The translations under genes were made by a program, and so were the position numbers. Below the pieces are notes generated by a model. The model was not told the origin of the DNA and ran no database searches. It saw only the letters and a list, made by a program, of their open reading frames with translations. Source: Actinomycetes bacterium (lineage in GTDB: Bacteria; Actinomycetota; Actinomycetes; S36-B12; UBA10799). From it: 17,405 bases of DNA. Of this stretch, positions 14,849 through 17,405 are shown one piece after another; position 1 is the stretch's first letter; every line of letters begins with the position of its first letter. Where the stretch lies: assembly GCA_029779995.1 (NCBI GenBank), contig JAKOZM010000251.1, positions 1 through 17,405 on the forward strand, written 5' to 3'.

Positions 14849-15906
14849 TTCTTGCGCTCCCAGTAGCTCGGGCCGACGGGCTCGGCGAATCCTTGCGGGG
14901 CGACCAGGTAACCCTCGGCGTCGACGGTGATCTTCAACTGCGGCAGCGGGCGCTTGGCCGGGCCGAAGATGACCTCACAGTCGCGGGTGACATCGAAGGT
15001 GGACTGGTGACACGGGCACAGCAGGTGGTGGGTCTGCTGCTCGTAGAGGCCGACCGGGCACCCGACGTGGGTGCAGATCTTCGAGTAGGCAACGATCCCT
15101 TCGTAGCCCCACGACTTGGCCTTCTTGCCCAGGTCGTCGGCGGCGAAGTCGTTCGGGTGCAAGCGCATGAGCAGCACCGCTGCCTTGGCCTTGTCCTCGA
15201 GGACGTGGTGGGATTCCTTGATCGTCTCCGGCAGCACGTGGAAGACCGCACCGATCGAGACGTCGGCGGCCTTGATCGGCGTGCGCTCGACGTCGCGGAC
15301 GAGGCGGATCGGCTTGCCGTCCTTGACGTCCCAGATGGTCGACTTGAGTTCGTCGAGGGCCTTGGTCGGGTTGCCCAGCGAACCGGCCAGCTGTACGCCC
15401 AGCGGGAGAGCGAACAGGCCCAGAGCAGTGCCGGCGGTCGCTTTGAGCAACGGGCGTCGGTTGAGCTGAGCCGACTCGGCGCCAGCTTCGAGCAGGCCTA
15501 CCGCCTTGGCCCGGCTCTCGTCGTCCGACCGGATCGGGTGACGCTCCTCGACGACCTCCTCGTCGGGCATGAGGGTCTTGGCCCAGTGGACGGCTCCGAA
15601 ACCAATGCCCAGCAGCGCCAGCGCGAGGAAGACCCCGAGCAGCACGTTGAGCAGGTTGGTGGTGCCGATGAACGGGATGAATGCCTCGGTGTCGTTCTTC
15701 ACCGCGAAGTAGCTCACGATGAAACCGATGGTGCTGAGGATGGACAACGTGAACAGGCCGGCCACCTGACGCTCCGCACGCTTGGCAGCGCGGGGATCGG
15801 TGTCTGCGGCACGGTGCACGTGCGGCGGGAGCCCGGGGTTCTCGAACGTCGCCGGGAGGCGCGGGTCGCTCATGTGCTCAGATCCTGTCGAGTCGTGCGG
15901 ATTCAT
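14845..15906 (-). CDS. qcrA: Rieske iron-sulfur subunit QcrA
   Basis: A 353-residue Rieske protein of the bc1 complex that moves electrons from menaquinol at QcrB to cytochrome cc in QcrC. It has the actinobacterial layout: a cytosolic N-terminus, helices at about 50-69 and 84-108, a cytosolic loop, and a third helix (about 153-174) preceded by a twin arginine (NRRPLLKATAGTALGLF), consistent with Tat insertion. The Rieske domain shows CTHVGC (C278, H280, C283) and CPCHQS (C297, C299, H300). C278, H280, C297 and H300 bind the [2Fe-2S] cluster, and C283 and C299 form the disulfide. The start could be the ATG at 15906 or the ATG at 15873 (MSDPRLPATFENPG), the latter preceded by AGGATC. It begins 6 bp after qcrC and ends overlapping qcrB by 4 bp. 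Confidence 0.97.
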   Translation of the reverse strand: MNPHDSTGSEHMSDPRLPATFENPGLPPHVHRAADTDPRAAKRAERQVAGLFTLSILSTIGFIVSYFAVKNDTEAFIPFIGTTNLLNVLLGVFLALALLGIGFGAVHWAKTLMPDEEVVEERHPIRSDDESRAKAVGLLEAGAESAQLNRRPLLKATAGTALGLFALPLGVQLAGSLGNPTKALDELKSTIWDVKDGKPIRLVRDVERTPIKAADVSIGAVFHVLPETIKESHHVLEDKAKAAVLLMRLHPNDFAADDLGKKAKSWGYEGIVAYSKICTHVGCPVGLYEQQTHHLLCPCHQSTFDVTRDCEVIFGPAKRPLPQLKITVDAEGYLVAPQGFAEPVGPSYWERKK

Positions 15907-15912
15907 CGGGCC

Positions 15913-16695
15913 TCACGCCGCCTTCTGGCCGAGCCAGTAGGCGGTGCCGATCATGAGGACCAGACCGAAGATCCAGATGAACATGCCCTCGGACACCGGG
16001 CCCATGTTGCCCAGGTTCATGCCTCCGACGTTGGGCTGCGTCTCCACCGTCTTGAGGTAGCTGATGATCGACGCCTTGCCCTTCGCGTCGATGTTCTTGT
16101 CGTCGAAGACCGGCATCGACTGCGGGCCGGTGATCATCGCCTCGTAGATGTGCTTGGCCTCGACACCGTAGAGCGCGGGGGCGTACTTGCCGCGGGTCAG
16201 CGCGCCACCCGAGCCGGCGAAGTTGTGGCACATCGAGCAGTTGACGCGGAACAGCTCGCCACCGAGAGCGACGTCGCCCTCGGCCTCGACGGTGGCCTTG
16301 TCCGGAACCGCTGGGCCGGGGGCCAAGGACGCGACGAAGGCGCCCATCGCTTCGATCTGCTCCTGCGAGTACTTGACCTGCTCGATGCGCGGCGCCTGGA
16401 CGTTCGGCGCGGACAACGGCATACGGCCGGTGCCGACCTGGAAGTCGACCGCAGCCGCACCGACACCGATGAGCGTCGGACCAGACTTGGTGCCCTCGGC
16501 CGAGATGCCGTGGCACGTGGCGCAGTTGGCCTGGAACAGGGCCTTGCCGTCCGCGACCTTGTCAGCCGTGGCGACGGCGGCCTGCGCAGGCTTGGGGGCG
16601 AAGAGGGAATACGTCGCGCCGACCAGTGCCAGTCCCAGGAAAAGGAGCAGGGCAATGGCAGCGGGGTGACGGCGGCGTGCGGCCAAGGCGTTCAC
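15913..16695 (-). CDS. qcrC: Di-heme cytochrome c subunit QcrC
   Basis: A 260-residue membrane-anchored cytochrome cc of the bc1 complex. It has two c-type heme sites, CATCH (C58, C61, H62) and CSMCH (C153, C156, H157). The likely axial methionines are M92 (GRMPL) and M194 (QSMPVF). An N-terminal hydrophobic segment (about 12-34) acts as signal or anchor, and a C-terminal helix (about 238-255) fixes the protein in the membrane. The second heme domain replaces a mobile cytochrome c and contacts CuA of CtaC directly, as known for Corynebacterium and Mycobacterium supercomplexes. It starts at a GTG (16695) with AGGAC upstream. ctaE ends 49 bp before it and qcrA follows after 6 bp. Confidence 0.96.
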   Translation of the reverse strand: MNALAARRRHPAAIALLLFLGLALVGATYSLFAPKPAQAAVATADKVADGKALFQANCATCHGISAEGTKSGPTLIGVGAAAVDFQVGTGRMPLSAPNVQAPRIEQVKYSQEQIEAMGAFVASLAPGPAVPDKATVEAEGDVALGGELFRVNCSMCHNFAGSGGALTRGKYAPALYGVEAKHIYEAMITGPQSMPVFDDKNIDAKGKASIISYLKTVETQPNVGGMNLGNMGPVSEGMFIWIFGLVLMIGTAYWLGQKAA

Positions 16696-16744
16696 GATGC
16701 AGTCCTGTCGTCTGTTCTCACGTGTGGTTGGAGTGGGCGGGTCG

Positions 16745-17401
16745 TCACTTGAGCAGGTAGATCACCGCGAACAGGGCGATCCACACGACGTCGACGAAGT
16801 GCCAGTAGTAGGACGTCACCACGGCACCCACCGCTTGGGTGTGTGTGTAGCGGCGGGTGGTGAACGTGCGGCCCAGGATGAGCAGGAAGGCCAGCAGGCC
16901 ACCGGTCACGTGCAGACCGTGGAAGCCGGTGGCCATGTAGAACACCGAGCCGTAGCGGTCCGAGGACAACGTGATGTTCTCGTGGACAAGCTTGGCGTAC
17001 TCGTAGACCTGACCCGCGATGAAGATCGAGCCGAAGATGTACGTCACGACGTACCACTCCCGCATGCCCCACTTGCCGATCTCGGAGAGCTTGCCGGTCC
17101 GGGCGGGCTGTCCACGCTCGGCCTTGAGGACCCCGAGCTGACACCACACGGAAGAGATCACGAGGACGAGGGTGTTGGCCACCGCGAAGGGGACGTTGAG
17201 CTTCGCGGTCTGCTCGGCCCACAGCTCGTGGGACATCGCCCGGAGCTGGAAGTAGACCGCGAACAGTCCCGCGAAGAACATGAGTTCGCTCGAGAGCCAG
17301 ACCATGGTGCCGACCTGAACCATGTTCGGTCGGGTCGCCGGTCCGTGCCCGGTGCTTACAGGGTGCGCTGGAATCGCCGATGCTGTCGCCACGCGCGCCA
17401 T
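16745..17401 (-). CDS. ctaE: Cytochrome c oxidase subunit III CtaE
   Basis: A 218-residue oxidase subunit III with five membrane helices and no metal ligands, which stabilises the catalytic subunit and its proton uptake. Family features are [17 protein letters not shown] (with E39 in the membrane), [29 protein letters not shown] (159-168) and the terminal [14 protein letters not shown]. The length is close to that of other actinobacterial CtaE proteins (about 200). The ATG at 17401 lies four bases from the window edge, so an upstream start cannot be excluded and its promoter is not visible. It leads the ctaE-qcrC-qcrA-qcrB cluster and is separated from the other oxidase genes ctaCDF by about 6 kb, a split known from other Actinomycetota. 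Confidence 0.95.
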   Translation of the reverse strand: MARVATASAIPAHPVSTGHGPATRPNMVQVGTMVWLSSELMFFAGLFAVYFQLRAMSHELWAEQTAKLNVPFAVANTLVLVISSVWCQLGVLKAERGQPARTGKLSEIGKWGMREWYVVTYIFGSIFIAGQVYEYAKLVHENITLSSDRYGSVFYMATGFHGLHVTGGLLAFLLILGRTFTTRRYTHTQAVGAVVTSYYWHFVDVVWIALFAVIYLLK

Positions 17402-17405
17402 TATG

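Noticed and set aside
13088..16752. Long plus-strand open frames (552 and 669 codons) opposite qcrB, qcrA and qcrC
   Set aside because: They lie exactly antisense to well recognised genes. Their products are rich in Arg, His, Asp, Glu and Gln without domains, the usual artefact of GC-rich third positions.

Overview
The window comes from a high-GC Gram-positive chromosome (Actinomycetota). Codon third positions are strongly GC-rich, and the respiratory genes are of the actinobacterial type: a di-heme QcrC, a three-helix Rieske QcrA, and a fourth oxidase subunit CtaF. The protein flavour suggests Micrococcales, perhaps the Dermatophilaceae/Intrasporangiaceae group, but that is an impression and was not tested. 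I see no mobile element, CRISPR array, rRNA or tRNA.

Layout. On the minus strand, 1-1137 is the N-terminal 379 codons of nadA (quinolinate synthase). Diverging from it on the plus strand are a YidE/AspT-type transporter (1189-2787), a degenerate glycerate-kinase-like protein (2819-3922), an A-type Fe-S carrier of the ErpA/HesB family (4186-4563) with an elaborate leader, adenosine kinase adoK (4745-5731) and the N-end-rule enzyme Aat (5757-6431). Converging on aat is a translationally coupled minus-strand pair, a cysteine-desulfurase-like protein (7904-6726) and a TusA-like protein (6729-6448). From 8004 the plus-strand ctaC-ctaD-ctaF operon encodes aa3 oxidase subunits II, I and IV. Next come a minus-strand zincin (11548-11180), then a plus-strand MccF/LdcA-like S66 peptidase overlapping a DUF167 gene (11647-13016). 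The minus strand from 17401 to 13118 holds ctaE-qcrC-qcrA-qcrB.

How it fits together. ctaCDF and ctaE-qcrCAB together encode the bc1-aa3 supercomplex, in which the di-heme QcrC carries electrons from the bc1 complex to the CuA site of CtaC. ErpA is a plausible supplier of Fe-S clusters, for example to the Rieske protein QcrA and to NadA. From memory, the set ctaE-qcrCAB / ctaC / adoK / erpA-like / glycerate-kinase-like matches the Mycobacterium tuberculosis Rv2193-Rv2205c neighbourhood. The desulfurase-like/TusA pair, aat, the zincin and the MccF-like/DUF167 pair are insertions relative to it.

Most interesting points. (1) The NifS-like protein contains no lysine at all. The PLP-binding His-Lys pair is replaced by Arg209-Ser210, yet the catalytic-cysteine loop is intact, and the gene is coupled by ATGA to a TusA-like gene that also lacks lysine. 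(2) The octamer CGGCATAC occurs 14 times, on both strands and in several reading frames, where fewer than one copy would be expected. (3) The erpA leader has a 14-bp perfect palindrome over its predicted -10 region, followed by a triple 8-nt tandem repeat. (4) The glycerate-kinase-like protein has lost family signature motifs.
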